Assembly: GCF_004138495.1 (NCBI RefSeq)
Contig: NZ_ML142861.1
Span: 147,540 to 153,284 of the forward strand
DNA: 5,745 bases
Source: Phytoactinopolyspora endophytica
Lineage (GTDB): Bacteria; Actinomycetota; Actinomycetes; Jiangellales; Jiangellaceae
Direction of reading: 5' to 3'
Both the position numbers and the translations under genes were made by a program. The stretch's first letter is position 1. Each line of letters opens with the position of its first letter. Shown here piece by piece: positions 1 through 5,440 of the stretch. The notes under the pieces were generated by a model. The model saw only the letters and a program-made list of their open reading frames with translations. It was not told the DNA's origin and did not search any database.

Positions 1-392
1 GCCGCGGCGGACACGGCGAACGGTGTGCGGACGTTGACCGCGATCGTCTGGTCGAAGTCGTCGAGCCCGGTCTCGGTCACCGGACCCATCGGATACAGCG
101 CCGCGTTGTTGACGAGCACATCGAGTCGCCCGAAGGTCGCCGTCGCGCTGTTCATCGCCTCGATCACGGCCTCGGCGTCGGCGCTGTCGACCCGGAAGGC
201 CAGGCCTCGCCGGCCGTGTTCCTTGATGGCCTCTACCACCGAGGCCGAGCTGTCGTCGTCGTTGAGGTAGGTGAAGCCGACGTCGGCGCCCTCAGCGGCC
301 AGCCGCAGAGCCACGGCTGCGCCGATCCCCCTGCTGCCACCCGTGATGAACGCCGCCTTGCCGTCGAGCTTGTTGTTGAGAATGTTGTCCAT
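1..392 (-). CDS. Short-chain dehydrogenase/reductase (SDR), FabG-like, 3' end outside window
   Basis: This is an NAD(P)-dependent oxidoreductase of the classical SDR family; its substrate cannot be told from this part. Read from ATG at 392, 130 codons are present. The cofactor motif TGGSRGIG lies at residues 17-24, the structural NNAA motif at 95-98, and the helix-4 catalytic Asn, in a VN pair, at residue 120. The catalytic Ser and YxxxK would lie beyond base 1, so the gene is cut by the window edge. The 392 start leaves the usual short lead before the Rossmann strand. The frame stays open upstream to another ATG at 494 (34 extra residues), but that stretch has weaker GC3 and contains a large dyad, so I prefer 392. 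No good Shine-Dalgarno sequence precedes 392. The gene is transcribed divergently from dtd. It could be a 3-oxoacyl-ACP reductase-like enzyme or any of many SDR alcohol/keto reductases. Confidence 0.88.
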   Translation of the reverse strand, partial: MDNILNNKLDGKAAFITGGSRGIGAAVALRLAAEGADVGFTYLNDDDSSASVVEAIKEHGRRGLAFRVDSADAEAVIEAMNSATATFGRLDVLVNNAALYPMGPVTETGLDDFDQTIAVNVRTPFAVSAA

Positions 393-469
393 GACTTCGA
401 TGCTGCCCGCCGCCGTCGCGCTGGTCCGGCGGAAATCAGCCTTGGCATTCACCACGACTCCGACGGAGA

Positions 470-517
470 GATCATCGAGTATTTGCGGGGTCATCACCCC
501 ACCGATCCTCGATGATC
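470..517. promoter_or_regulatory. Nested 48-nt dyad between SDR gene and dtd
   Basis: Two inverted repeats share the same centre (493.5). The outer arms are GATCATCGAG (470-479) and CTCGATGATC (508-517), a perfect 10-bp match. The inner arms are GGGGT (487-491) and ACCCC (496-500), separated by CATC. The two tiers are spaced by exactly 7 nt on each side. It lies in the divergent intergenic region, so it could be an operator for a dimeric or tetrameric regulator of either gene, or a structured RNA leader. Which regulator would bind is unknown. The symmetry is read directly from the sequence; the function is inferred. Confidence 0.55.
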
Positions 518-540
518 AGGGTGTGGGCTGGCAGGATCGG
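502..540 (+). promoter_or_regulatory. Possible RBS-masking stem in the dtd leader
   Basis: CCGATCCT (502-509) is perfectly complementary to AGGATCGG (533-540), with a 23-nt loop. The right arm contains AGGA (533-536), the Shine-Dalgarno sequence of dtd, so folding would hide the ribosome site. The left arm lies inside the nested dyad (470-517), sharing 508-509 with its outer arm, and bases 510-517 fall within this stem's loop. The two folds therefore compete. It only matters if dtd transcription starts upstream of about 502, which is not known. Confidence 0.4.
533..536 (+). promoter_or_regulatory. Shine-Dalgarno site deciding the dtd start
   Basis: AGGA sits 8 nt before the GTG at 545. This fixes the start at GTG 545 rather than the in-frame ATG at 512, because translation from 545 begins exactly with the family N-terminus (M-R-A-V-V-Q-R-V-S). 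Confidence 0.7.
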
Positions 541-544
541 GTGT

Positions 545-1036
545 GTGCGAGCAGTAGTACAGCGAGTGAGTTCGGCATCAGTCCGGGTTGACGACGAGGT
601 CGTCGGCGCCATAGATCCGGGTGGGACGGCCGTCGGCACCATCGATGCAGGTAAGGACGGAGACGACGTCAAGGCGAGTGTCGGCCAGGGGCTGCTGGTG
701 CTGCTCGGCGTCACACATGACGACGACGAGGAGACCGCGGCCAGGCTGGCGCGGAAGGTGTGGGAGCTGCGAATCCTGGACGGGGAACGGTCGGCTTCCG
801 ACGTCGGTGCGCCGATCCTCGTCGTCAGCCAGTTCACCCTGTATGCGGACACCCGTAAGGGCAGGCGGCCGTCGTGGAACGCGGCCGCCCCAGGGCCGGT
901 GTCGGAACCGTTGGTCGAGGCGTTCGCTGTGGCCTTGCATAAGCTCGGCGCGCAGGTCGAGACCGGGGTGTTCGGCGCGCAGATGCAGGTCAGCCTGGTC
1001 AACGACGGTCCTGTCACACTCATCCTTGAAGTCTGA
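545..1036 (+). CDS. dtd: D-aminoacyl-tRNA deacylase (D-Tyr-tRNA deacylase type)
   Basis: This cytoplasmic enzyme hydrolyses the ester bond of D-amino acids mischarged on tRNA (and, in this family, glycyl-tRNA-Ala), recycling the tRNA and enforcing homochirality. The protein is 163 residues from GTG 545. It begins [13 protein letters not shown], the family N-terminus, with the initiator GTG read as Met. The two signature elements are present: SQFTL at residues 95-99, and NDGPVT with its Gly-Pro at 153-158. The stretch ADTRKGRRP (101-109) is also typical. The usual family length is about 143-150. The excess is a Gly/Asp-rich segment at about residues 25-47, between VVGAI and GQGLLVLLG, where relatives have only a few residues. 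The next gene follows on the same strand after 132 nt. Divergent from the SDR gene; its leader carries the RBS-masking stem described separately. Identification is secure. Confidence 0.96.
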   Translation: MRAVVQRVSSASVRVDDEVVGAIDPGGTAVGTIDAGKDGDDVKASVGQGLLVLLGVTHDDDEETAARLARKVWELRILDGERSASDVGAPILVVSQFTLYADTRKGRRPSWNAAAPGPVSEPLVEAFAVALHKLGAQVETGVFGAQMQVSLVNDGPVTLILEV

Positions 1037-1044
1037 TCCGCCGA

Positions 1045-1056
1045 CGGCGTTCGCCG
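1045..1056 (+). terminator. Weak GC hairpin just after dtd
   Basis: CGGCG (1045-1049) and CGCCG (1052-1056) can pair 8 nt past the dtd stop, with further GC pairing outside an A/C mismatch. The loop is very tight and there is no T-run, so this is at best a non-canonical terminator. Confidence 0.25.
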
Positions 1057-1114
1057 CCGACACCATGAGGGCTGCACGTACCGACGTCACGGGTCGGCTG
1101 AGCGGACGTTATGT

Positions 1115-1136
1115 TGAGAGCGATACCGGTTTCTCA
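1115..1136. promoter_or_regulatory. Inverted repeat / promoter region of the epimerase gene
   Basis: TGAGA (1115-1119) and TCTCA (1132-1136) form a short inverted repeat with a 12-nt spacer, 32 nt before the start codon at 1169. TTGAGA at 1114-1119 resembles a -35 box, 17 nt ahead of TACCCG (1137-1142), which is a poor -10. The 132-nt gap leaves room for a separate promoter. Short arms make this tentative. Confidence 0.25.
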
Positions 1137-1168
1137 TACCCGCCCCGCGTCCACTCCTGGGAGACGAC

Positions 1169-2029
1169 ATGATCATCGTGACTGGAGGCAGCGGCAAGGC
1201 CGGCCGTGCCTGCGTGGAGGACCTGGCCGCGCACGGATACGACGTCGTGTCGGTCGACCTGGTCCGGCCCGCCGATTCAACCGTGCGGCACACAGTGGCG
1301 GACTTGACCGACTTCGGCCAGACGATGGCCGCGCTCGCCGGGGTCGACGAACGGACCAAGGACGTGACCGGCATCGTTCACCTGGCCGCCATCCCGGCGC
1401 CAGGGCTCGCACCGAACCACGTCACCTTCGCGACCAACACGGTCAGCACCTACAACGTGTTCGAATCGGCACGGCAGCTCGGCATCAAGAACGTGGTGTG
1501 GGCGTCGAGCGAGACGGTGCTGGGCCTGCCCTTCGATGTACCACCGCCGTACGCGCCGGTCGACGAGGACTACCGGGGCCGTCCGGAGAGCGCCTACTCG
1601 CTCTCCAAGCTCGTCGGCGAGGACATCGCGGAGCAGTTCTGCCGGTGGGAACCCGAGATGAAGATCATCGGCCTGCGGCTGTCCAACGTCATGGCTCCCG
1701 GAGACTACGAGCGCTTCCCCGGGTTCCAGGACGACCCGATGCTTCGCAAATGGAACCTGTGGGGCTACATCGACGCGCGCGACGCGGCACAGGCTATGCG
1801 TCTGGCGCTCGAGTCGGACATCACCGGCGCCGAGGTCTTCGTGATCGCCAACGCCGACACGGTGATGCAGACCCCGAACGACAAGCTTCTCGACGCGGTC
1901 TACCCTGATGTCCCGCGCCGACGCGAGATCGGCGCACATGAGACTCTGCTCGGCATCGACAAGGCACGCCGCATGCTCGGCTACAACCCCCAGTACAGCT
2001 GGCGGGACCACCGCCCGGACACACCGTGA
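1169..2029 (+). CDS. NAD-dependent epimerase/dehydratase family protein (extended SDR)
   Basis: This is a cytoplasmic extended-SDR enzyme acting on a sugar or sugar derivative with NAD(P) as cofactor; the substrate is not recognisable. The protein is 286 residues. The dinucleotide motif TGGSGKAG is at residues 5-12. Asp30 at the end of the second strand favours NAD over NADP. HLAA follows at 71-74, Asn90 stands at the cofactor-binding position, Ser113/Ser114 precede the active site, and the catalytic Tyr143-x3-Lys147 (YSLSK) is intact. GLRLSNVMAPGDY (168-180) is the region that shapes the sugar pocket in this family. The start at ATG 1169 has GGGAG (1159-1163) 5 nt upstream. The length and layout also fit uronate-dehydrogenase-like proteins, but that is only one option. 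It follows dtd on the same strand with its own likely promoter region and ends 33 nt from the converging ygfZ-like gene. Confidence 0.9.
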   Translation: MIIVTGGSGKAGRACVEDLAAHGYDVVSVDLVRPADSTVRHTVADLTDFGQTMAALAGVDERTKDVTGIVHLAAIPAPGLAPNHVTFATNTVSTYNVFESARQLGIKNVVWASSETVLGLPFDVPPPYAPVDEDYRGRPESAYSLSKLVGEDIAEQFCRWEPEMKIIGLRLSNVMAPGDYERFPGFQDDPMLRKWNLWGYIDARDAAQAMRLALESDITGAEVFVIANADTVMQTPNDKLLDAVYPDVPRRREIGAHETLLGIDKARRMLGYNPQYSWRDHRPDTP

Positions 2030-2040
2030 CCGACACGTGG

Positions 2041-2057
2041 TCATCGACGGCCGATGA
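2041..2057. repeat. Small dyad in the convergent gap
   Basis: TCATCG (2041-2046) and CGATGA (2052-2057) form a 6-bp inverted repeat around ACGGC, between the epimerase stop and the converging ygfZ-like stop. It shares two bases with the larger hairpin at 2056-2075, so the two cannot fully form together. It may be part of a transcription end. Confidence 0.3.
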
Positions 2058-2075
2058 AGCTCCTAGCGGAGCTTC
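2056..2075. terminator. Perfect 8-bp hairpin at the convergent gene ends
   Basis: GAAGCTCC (2056-2063), loop TAGC, GGAGCTTC (2068-2075). It sits across the stop codon of the ygfZ-like gene and 26 nt past the epimerase stop, the right place for a terminator acting in either direction. No T-run follows on either strand, as is common in GC-rich actinobacteria. Confidence 0.5.
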
Positions 2076-3079
2076 GGACGGACGTGCAGACCGGCCTCGG
2101 GATCGACGACGACCTCCTGCGAGGCCGCGACACCGCCGGCGGTCAGCGGCACGTCGGTCGGGACGTTGCGCTTGACCACGGCAAGGGCGATCGGCCCCAG
2201 CTCATGATGCCGTGCGGACGATCCCACGAAGCCGACCGTCCGGCCGTCGGCCACGACGTCCTCGCCGTGCTCCGGCAGATAGTCGACCGAGCCGTCGAGG
2301 TGGAGCATGACCATCCGGCGGGGAGGCCGGCCGAGCGTGTGCACCCGGGCAACGGTCTCCTGGCCGCGGTAGCAACCCTTGTCGAGGTGGACCGCGGCAC
2401 CGATCCAGCCCACCTCGTGCGGGATGGTTCGCTCGTCGGTCTCGCGTCCGTGCCGGGCCTCGTGCGCCTCGATCCGCAGCGCCTCGTATGCCCAGATCCC
2501 GGCCAACGACCCGACGCTGTCCACATAGGACCGTAGTTCGGCCCGCCGGACGAAGACGTCACGGCCGCGCTCGGTGACGCGCGCCACGATGACCGCCGGA
2601 CCGCCCTCGTCGCCGGTGACCGATCCGGTCGGCTCCCAGACGACGCAGACCTCTCCGGTGACATCGGCCACTTCGACCTGAGACCAGAACTTCATCGAGT
2701 CCAAGTACTGGACCAGCGGCGCCGCGCTCCCGGGCTCCATGTGGAACCAGATCGTCTCGCCGTCGTCGACGCCGTACAGAGCATGCTCGACGCGGCCGTT
2801 CGGGTCGAGGACCAGCGCCGACGTCGCCTCTCCTGCCGGCAACCGTTCGAAGTGCTGGGTGGTGAGCTGGTGCAGCCAAGTCAACCGGTCCGGCCCGCTG
2901 ACGCGCACGACATCCCGGTGCGAGAGGTCGACGACACCTGTCCCGGCGACGAGTTGACGCTGCTCCCGGTGCGGGTCGCCGTAGTGGGCGGCCACACCGG
3001 TGTCTGGCTCCGCTGCCTCCACGGCACCCGGAACGTCGAGAAAGGGGCTGCGATACGTCGGATTCACACTCACGACCAT
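2063..3079 (-). CDS. ygfZ: YgfZ/GcvT-domain folate-binding protein
   Basis: YgfZ-type proteins bind tetrahydrofolate and support assembly or repair of certain iron-sulfur enzymes, especially under oxidative stress. They resemble the glycine-cleavage T protein but are not part of that complex. From ATG 3079 the protein has 338 residues. The family signature KGCYRGQE is at residues 234-241, with the essential Cys at 236. HYGDPHREQ near residue 32 and the following VVDLSHRDVVRVSGPDRLTWLHQL match the GcvT-like N-terminal domain, and LGRPPRRMV begins the C-terminal barrel. The start is uncertain: the frame runs back to a GTG at 3118 (13 more residues), and neither start has a good Shine-Dalgarno sequence. 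I chose 3079 because relatives have only a short lead before the conserved part. It converges on the epimerase and is divergent from the FAD oxidoreductase. Confidence 0.93.
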   Translation of the reverse strand: MVVSVNPTYRSPFLDVPGAVEAAEPDTGVAAHYGDPHREQRQLVAGTGVVDLSHRDVVRVSGPDRLTWLHQLTTQHFERLPAGEATSALVLDPNGRVEHALYGVDDGETIWFHMEPGSAAPLVQYLDSMKFWSQVEVADVTGEVCVVWEPTGSVTGDEGGPAVIVARVTERGRDVFVRRAELRSYVDSVGSLAGIWAYEALRIEAHEARHGRETDERTIPHEVGWIGAAVHLDKGCYRGQETVARVHTLGRPPRRMVMLHLDGSVDYLPEHGEDVVADGRTVGFVGSSARHHELGPIALAVVKRNVPTDVPLTAGGVAASQEVVVDPEAGLHVRPKLR

Positions 3080-3091
3080 ATGCAACGCCGA

Positions 3092-3114
3092 CGCCGGTGC
3101 GGACCATCCCGGCG
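3092..3114. repeat. 6-bp inverted repeat ahead of the ygfZ-like gene
   Basis: CGCCGG (3092-3097) and CCGGCG (3109-3114) with an 11-nt loop lie immediately upstream of the preferred ygfZ start at 3079. In the minus-strand transcript this would be leader structure if transcription begins further upstream. GC-rich short arms, so low weight. Confidence 0.2.
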
Positions 3115-3121
3115 GCACAAA

Positions 3122-3226
3122 TCAGTCGGCATCCAGGCACTTCGCCAGCGCGTGCGCCGCCTCGCACGCGTTTGGCGCGCACCACCCTTGTGCTCGACGC
3201 TCGAGCAGTGCCAGGCTGATCAGCAT
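3122..3226 (-). CDS. Doubtful 34-residue Cys/His ORF
   Basis: On the minus strand, ATG at 3226 to TGA at 3122 encodes 34 residues with a C-x4-C-x3-H-x4-C arrangement (Cys16, Cys21, His25, Cys30), which could bind a metal. About 27 of 34 codons end in G or C. Against it: no Shine-Dalgarno sequence, a start only 14 nt from the divergent FAD gene so that any promoter would lie inside that gene, and a strong DNA dyad (3149-3170) underneath that could shape the codons by itself. It would lie just upstream of the ygfZ-like gene on the same strand. I do not recognise it, and it may not be a gene. Confidence 0.2.
   Translation of the reverse strand: MLISLALLERRAQGWCAPNACEAAHALAKCLDAD
3149..3170. promoter_or_regulatory. 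Perfect 8-bp inverted repeat in the divergent ygfZ/FAD region
   Basis: CGCGTGCG (3149-3156) and CGCACGCG (3163-3170) flank CCGCCT. One G/T wobble and one A/T pair extend it outward. It lies between two divergent starts, so it is a candidate operator or leader hairpin; no regulator gene is in the window. Confidence 0.4.
3191..3207. promoter_or_regulatory. 7-bp inverted repeat upstream of the FAD oxidoreductase
   Basis: TGCTCGA (3191-3197), CGC, TCGAGCA (3201-3207). It is a compact 17-bp perfect dyad 33 nt before the start codon at 3241, where a repressor could block transcription or ribosome loading. Operator function is inferred from position and symmetry only. Confidence 0.4.
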
Positions 3227-3240
3227 CCTGAGGGGGCAAC

Positions 3241-4644
3241 ATGGGGGATCCGACGGGAGTCATCCCGGCCAGTGGTACGTCCGCCGGCCACCTCGAGTCA
3301 TCCCTGGTAGGCGAGCTCATCCGTCCTTCCGATCCGGACTACGACCGTCACCGGCGAGTATGGAACGGCTCGATCGATCGCCGTCCGTCACTGATCGCAC
3401 GTTGTGCGGGCACCGCCGACGTCGCCGCCACCGTCCGTTTCGCGCGCGAGCACGAACTTCTGACCGCGGTCCGCAGCGGCGGGCACAGCTTTCCCGGGCT
3501 GTCGGTGTGTGACGGCGGCATCGTCGTCGACCTGAGCATGATGAAGGGTGTGCGTGTCGACCCGGAGAGACGGACGGTCCGGGTGCAGGCTGGGGTGCTG
3601 ATCGGTGAGCTCGACCGAGAGACCCAGGCCTTCGGCCTCGCGGTACCGGCTGGGATCGTCACGCATACCGGGGTGGCGGGGCTCACGCTCGGCGGCGGCA
3701 TCGGCTGGATCATGCGCAAGTACGGACTCACCATCGACCAGCTTCTCTCGGTCGACGTCGTCACGGCGGACGGCGAGTCCGTCACGGCGAGCGAGGATAC
3801 GAACGCGGACCTGTTCTGGGGTGTGCGGGGCGGCGGCGGGAACTTCGGCGTCGTGACCGAGTTCGAGTTCAGGCTGAGCCCGATCGGCCCGCACGTCATG
3901 GCCGGCCCCGTGTTCTGGCCGATCGAGCAGGCTACGAAGGTCCTCCGCTTCTACCGGGACTGGATCATGGACTGCCCGGACGAGGTCATGACCATCGCCG
4001 TCCTGCGGCGAGCACCTGATCTTCCGGCGGTTCCGCCGGAGTGGGTCGGACGGCATCTCGTCGGCATCGCTGCGTGTTACGCCGGCCCCGTCGAGGAGGG
4101 CGCCGCCGTGCTTGCTCCGCTCAAGTCGTTCGGCTCACCGGTCCTCGATCTCTGCGTTCCCAAGCCGTACACCGCCCACCAGGCGACGTTCGACCCGTCC
4201 TTCCGGCACGGCTGCTGGTACTACGTCCGGTCATGCGACGTCGACCAGCTCAACGACGACGTCATCGACATCACAGCGGAGTTCGGCCGCCGGATCGTCT
4301 CTCCCGTCACGAGCCTCGCCCTCTGGCAGCTGGGCGGGGCCGTCGCCCGGGTCGGCGACGACGAGACGGCGTTCAACGGACGCGCGGCCGGGCACACGTT
4401 CAACATCAACGGAAACTCAGAGACGACGGACGGGTTCGACGCCGAGCGGGAATGGGCACGTTCCTTCTGGAAAGCATTGGAGCCGTACCACACCAGCGTC
4501 TACGTGAACTTCCTCATGGACGAGGGTGAGGCCCGGATCGAACAGGCCTACGGCCCGGACAAGTACAGGCGGCTCAAAGAGCTCAAGCGGACGTACGACC
4601 CGACCAACCTCTTCCGCCTGAACCAGAACATCCGGCCCGGCTGA
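3241..4644 (+). CDS. FAD-binding oxidoreductase, berberine-bridge-enzyme type
   Basis: This is a flavin oxidase/dehydrogenase of the PCMH-fold family with a BBE C-terminus. Relatives oxidise sugars, alkaloids, polyketide intermediates or alcohols using O2; the substrate here is unknown. The protein is 467 residues, typical length. The FAD domain spans about residues 45-215: RSGGHS at 78-83 contains His82, the expected covalent 8-alpha-histidyl FAD ligand; GVAGLTLGGGIGW is at 144-156; DLFWGVRGGGGNFGVVTEFEF is at 190-210. The second (6-S-cysteinyl) attachment Cys of bicovalent members is replaced by Val140. The BBE tail YDPTNLFRLNQNIRP (452-466) is intact, so the gene is complete. There is no signal peptide, so it should be cytoplasmic. 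ATG 3241 follows GAGGGGG (3230-3236). Two dyads lie upstream. It converges on the nitrobindin gene with a 33-nt gap. Confidence 0.94.
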   Translation: MGDPTGVIPASGTSAGHLESSLVGELIRPSDPDYDRHRRVWNGSIDRRPSLIARCAGTADVAATVRFAREHELLTAVRSGGHSFPGLSVCDGGIVVDLSMMKGVRVDPERRTVRVQAGVLIGELDRETQAFGLAVPAGIVTHTGVAGLTLGGGIGWIMRKYGLTIDQLLSVDVVTADGESVTASEDTNADLFWGVRGGGGNFGVVTEFEFRLSPIGPHVMAGPVFWPIEQATKVLRFYRDWIMDCPDEVMTIAVLRRAPDLPAVPPEWVGRHLVGIAACYAGPVEEGAAVLAPLKSFGSPVLDLCVPKPYTAHQATFDPSFRHGCWYYVRSCDVDQLNDDVIDITAEFGRRIVSPVTSLALWQLGGAVARVGDDETAFNGRAAGHTFNINGNSETTDGFDAEREWARSFWKALEPYHTSVYVNFLMDEGEARIEQAYGPDKYRRLKELKRTYDPTNLFRLNQNIRPG

Positions 4645-4677
4645 TCGCGTATCGCAGCATGACCGCGGGGCTACCTA

Positions 4678-5196
4678 CTAGTCCGAGGCCTCGGTGGCGT
4701 CCGCCACTCGCTTCAGCTCGGCGGACAGATGCGGCTGCAGGTCTTGCCCCATAGCCGCCATCTCGTACACATACATCAGGTTGCCGTTGACCAGCCCGTA
4801 CAGGCGATGCCCGCTGCGGTAGTCCTTCGCCGTCTCCGTCTTCAGCACACCACGGGTGGCCAGCTCCACCTTCGCCGGCTCGACCTGGCCGAGATAGATC
4901 TCCACGAAGCCGGTCGGATGCGTCAGCAAGACCTCGACCTCGTCGTCCGCCTGCGGCCGCCAGTACCCGGTCTCCCGGGCGGCCGGACGGACGAGGTTCC
5001 CGTCCTCGTCGAGGATCCAGCTCCGGCTCGTGTAGGACAGGAAGGGCTTGCCCGGCACGTAACTGAACTCCACCTCCTGGCCGAAGCGGAAGGCTTCGAT
5101 GGTCGGGTAGTCACCCAGACCGGCGCCTTCCCAGCGTCCCAGCAGCCAGGCCAGCGGCACGCAGTCGGAGTGGAGGTCACTGGGGATCTCGATCAC
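4678..5196 (-). CDS. Nitrobindin-type heme-binding beta-barrel protein (FABP-like)
   Basis: Nitrobindins are small cytoplasmic beta-barrels that hold ferric heme and isomerise peroxynitrite to nitrate or bind NO. This 172-residue protein is family length. The defining motif G-x-W-x-G-x-G-x3-YPT is complete at residues 20-32 (GRWEGAGLGDYPT). The C-terminal LQPHLSAEL contains His156, matching the proximal heme-iron ligand of the actinobacterial homologue. The start is a GTG at 5196, with AGAGG (5206-5210) 9 nt upstream. A gene for a 33-residue membrane protein ends 41 nt upstream on the same strand, and the two probably share a transcript from the promoter near 5346-5351. It ends head-on against the FAD oxidoreductase. 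Heme binding was inferred from the conserved His and motif. Confidence 0.93.
   Translation of the reverse strand: MIEIPSDLHSDCVPLAWLLGRWEGAGLGDYPTIEAFRFGQEVEFSYVPGKPFLSYTSRSWILDEDGNLVRPAARETGYWRPQADDEVEVLLTHPTGFVEIYLGQVEPAKVELATRGVLKTETAKDYRSGHRLYGLVNGNLMYVYEMAAMGQDLQPHLSAELKRVADATEASD
4683..4694. repeat. 12-bp perfect palindrome at the nitrobindin 3' end
   Basis: CCGAGGCCTCGG lies within the last codons of the nitrobindin gene, 39 nt past the converging FAD-gene stop. It could contribute to termination of the plus-strand transcript, but there is no loop beyond the central bases and no T-run. Confidence 0.25.
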
Positions 5197-5237
5197 GGTG
5201 AACGGCCTCTATCGACAGGTGGGCAGCGCGGACTGGG

Positions 5238-5339
5238 TCAGGCCTGGCCCTTGAAGAGCTTGAGCACGACGAGCAGTGCCATCAGGCCCGACGCAACGGC
5301 AACCAGCACCATCAGCGAGGTGAAGACAATTTCCAGCAC
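5238..5339 (-). CDS. Small single-span membrane protein, 33 residues
   Basis: From GTG 5339 to TGA 5238 the frame encodes 33 residues: a short start with Glu3, then an unbroken hydrophobic segment at about residues 4-26 (IVFTSLMVLVAVASGLMALL is its core), and a basic tail with Lys27, Lys30 and GQA. It is a clear one-pass membrane peptide, probably with the Lys-rich end in the cytoplasm. It has no Shine-Dalgarno sequence, but TACACT (5346-5351, minus strand) ends 6 nt before the GTG, as expected for a leaderless mRNA. A stop codon at 5361-5363 limits any upstream extension to eight codons. It lies 41 nt upstream of the nitrobindin gene on the same strand, suggesting an operon. I do not recognise the family; I infer a real gene from hydrophobic pattern, promoter fit and position. 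Confidence 0.65.
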   Translation of the reverse strand: MLEIVFTSLMVLVAVASGLMALLVVLKLFKGQA

Positions 5340-5345
5340 ACCGCG

Positions 5346-5351
5346 AGTGTA
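5346..5351 (-). promoter_or_regulatory. -10 box for the small membrane protein / nitrobindin operon
   Basis: TACACT on the minus strand fits TANNNT and ends 6 nt before GTG 5339, so the first transcribed base would fall on or next to the start codon. A -35 is weak: GTGACG lies about 19 nt upstream. Leaderless start inferred. Confidence 0.5.
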
Positions 5352-5440
5352 GCGGTAGGGTCAGCCGTTCCGTCACATCGCCTCTCTGTGGCGGCCTGCC
5401 CCGCTTCCTCGCCGCGGCGGTCCTCAGCGGCAGCGCCTCT

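Noticed and set aside
512..544. In-frame ATG at 512 as the dtd start
   Set aside because: It would add 11 residues absent from the family; GTG 545 has a well-spaced AGGA and gives the exact family N-terminus.
472..1077. Long open frame (201 codons) on the minus strand across dtd
   Set aside because: It is antisense to a firmly identified gene, rich in Ser/Thr/Pro/Arg as expected from a reversed high-GC frame, and has no recognisable domain.
1277..2044. 255-codon minus-strand frame across the epimerase gene
   Set aside because: Shadow of the epimerase; composition dominated by Val, Arg, Asp and His without family motifs.
3080..3118. GTG 3118 as the start of the ygfZ-like gene
   Set aside because: No Shine-Dalgarno sequence and the extra residues are not needed by the domain; kept only as an alternative.
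2559..3320. 253-codon minus-strand frame overlapping the ygfZ-like gene
   Set aside because: Overlaps ygfZ coding sequence in another frame on the same strand; Arg/Gly/Ala-rich low-complexity translation, no motif.
4644..4655. Direct repeat ATCGC-GT-ATCGC after the FAD gene stop
   Set aside because: Too short to mean anything in a GC-rich sequence.
2030..4677. Both convergent gene gaps are exactly 33 nt
   Set aside because: The two gap sequences are unrelated, so the equal length looks coincidental.
5376..5381. CRP-type half site TGTGAC on the minus strand
   Set aside because: The second half of the palindrome is missing at the required spacing.
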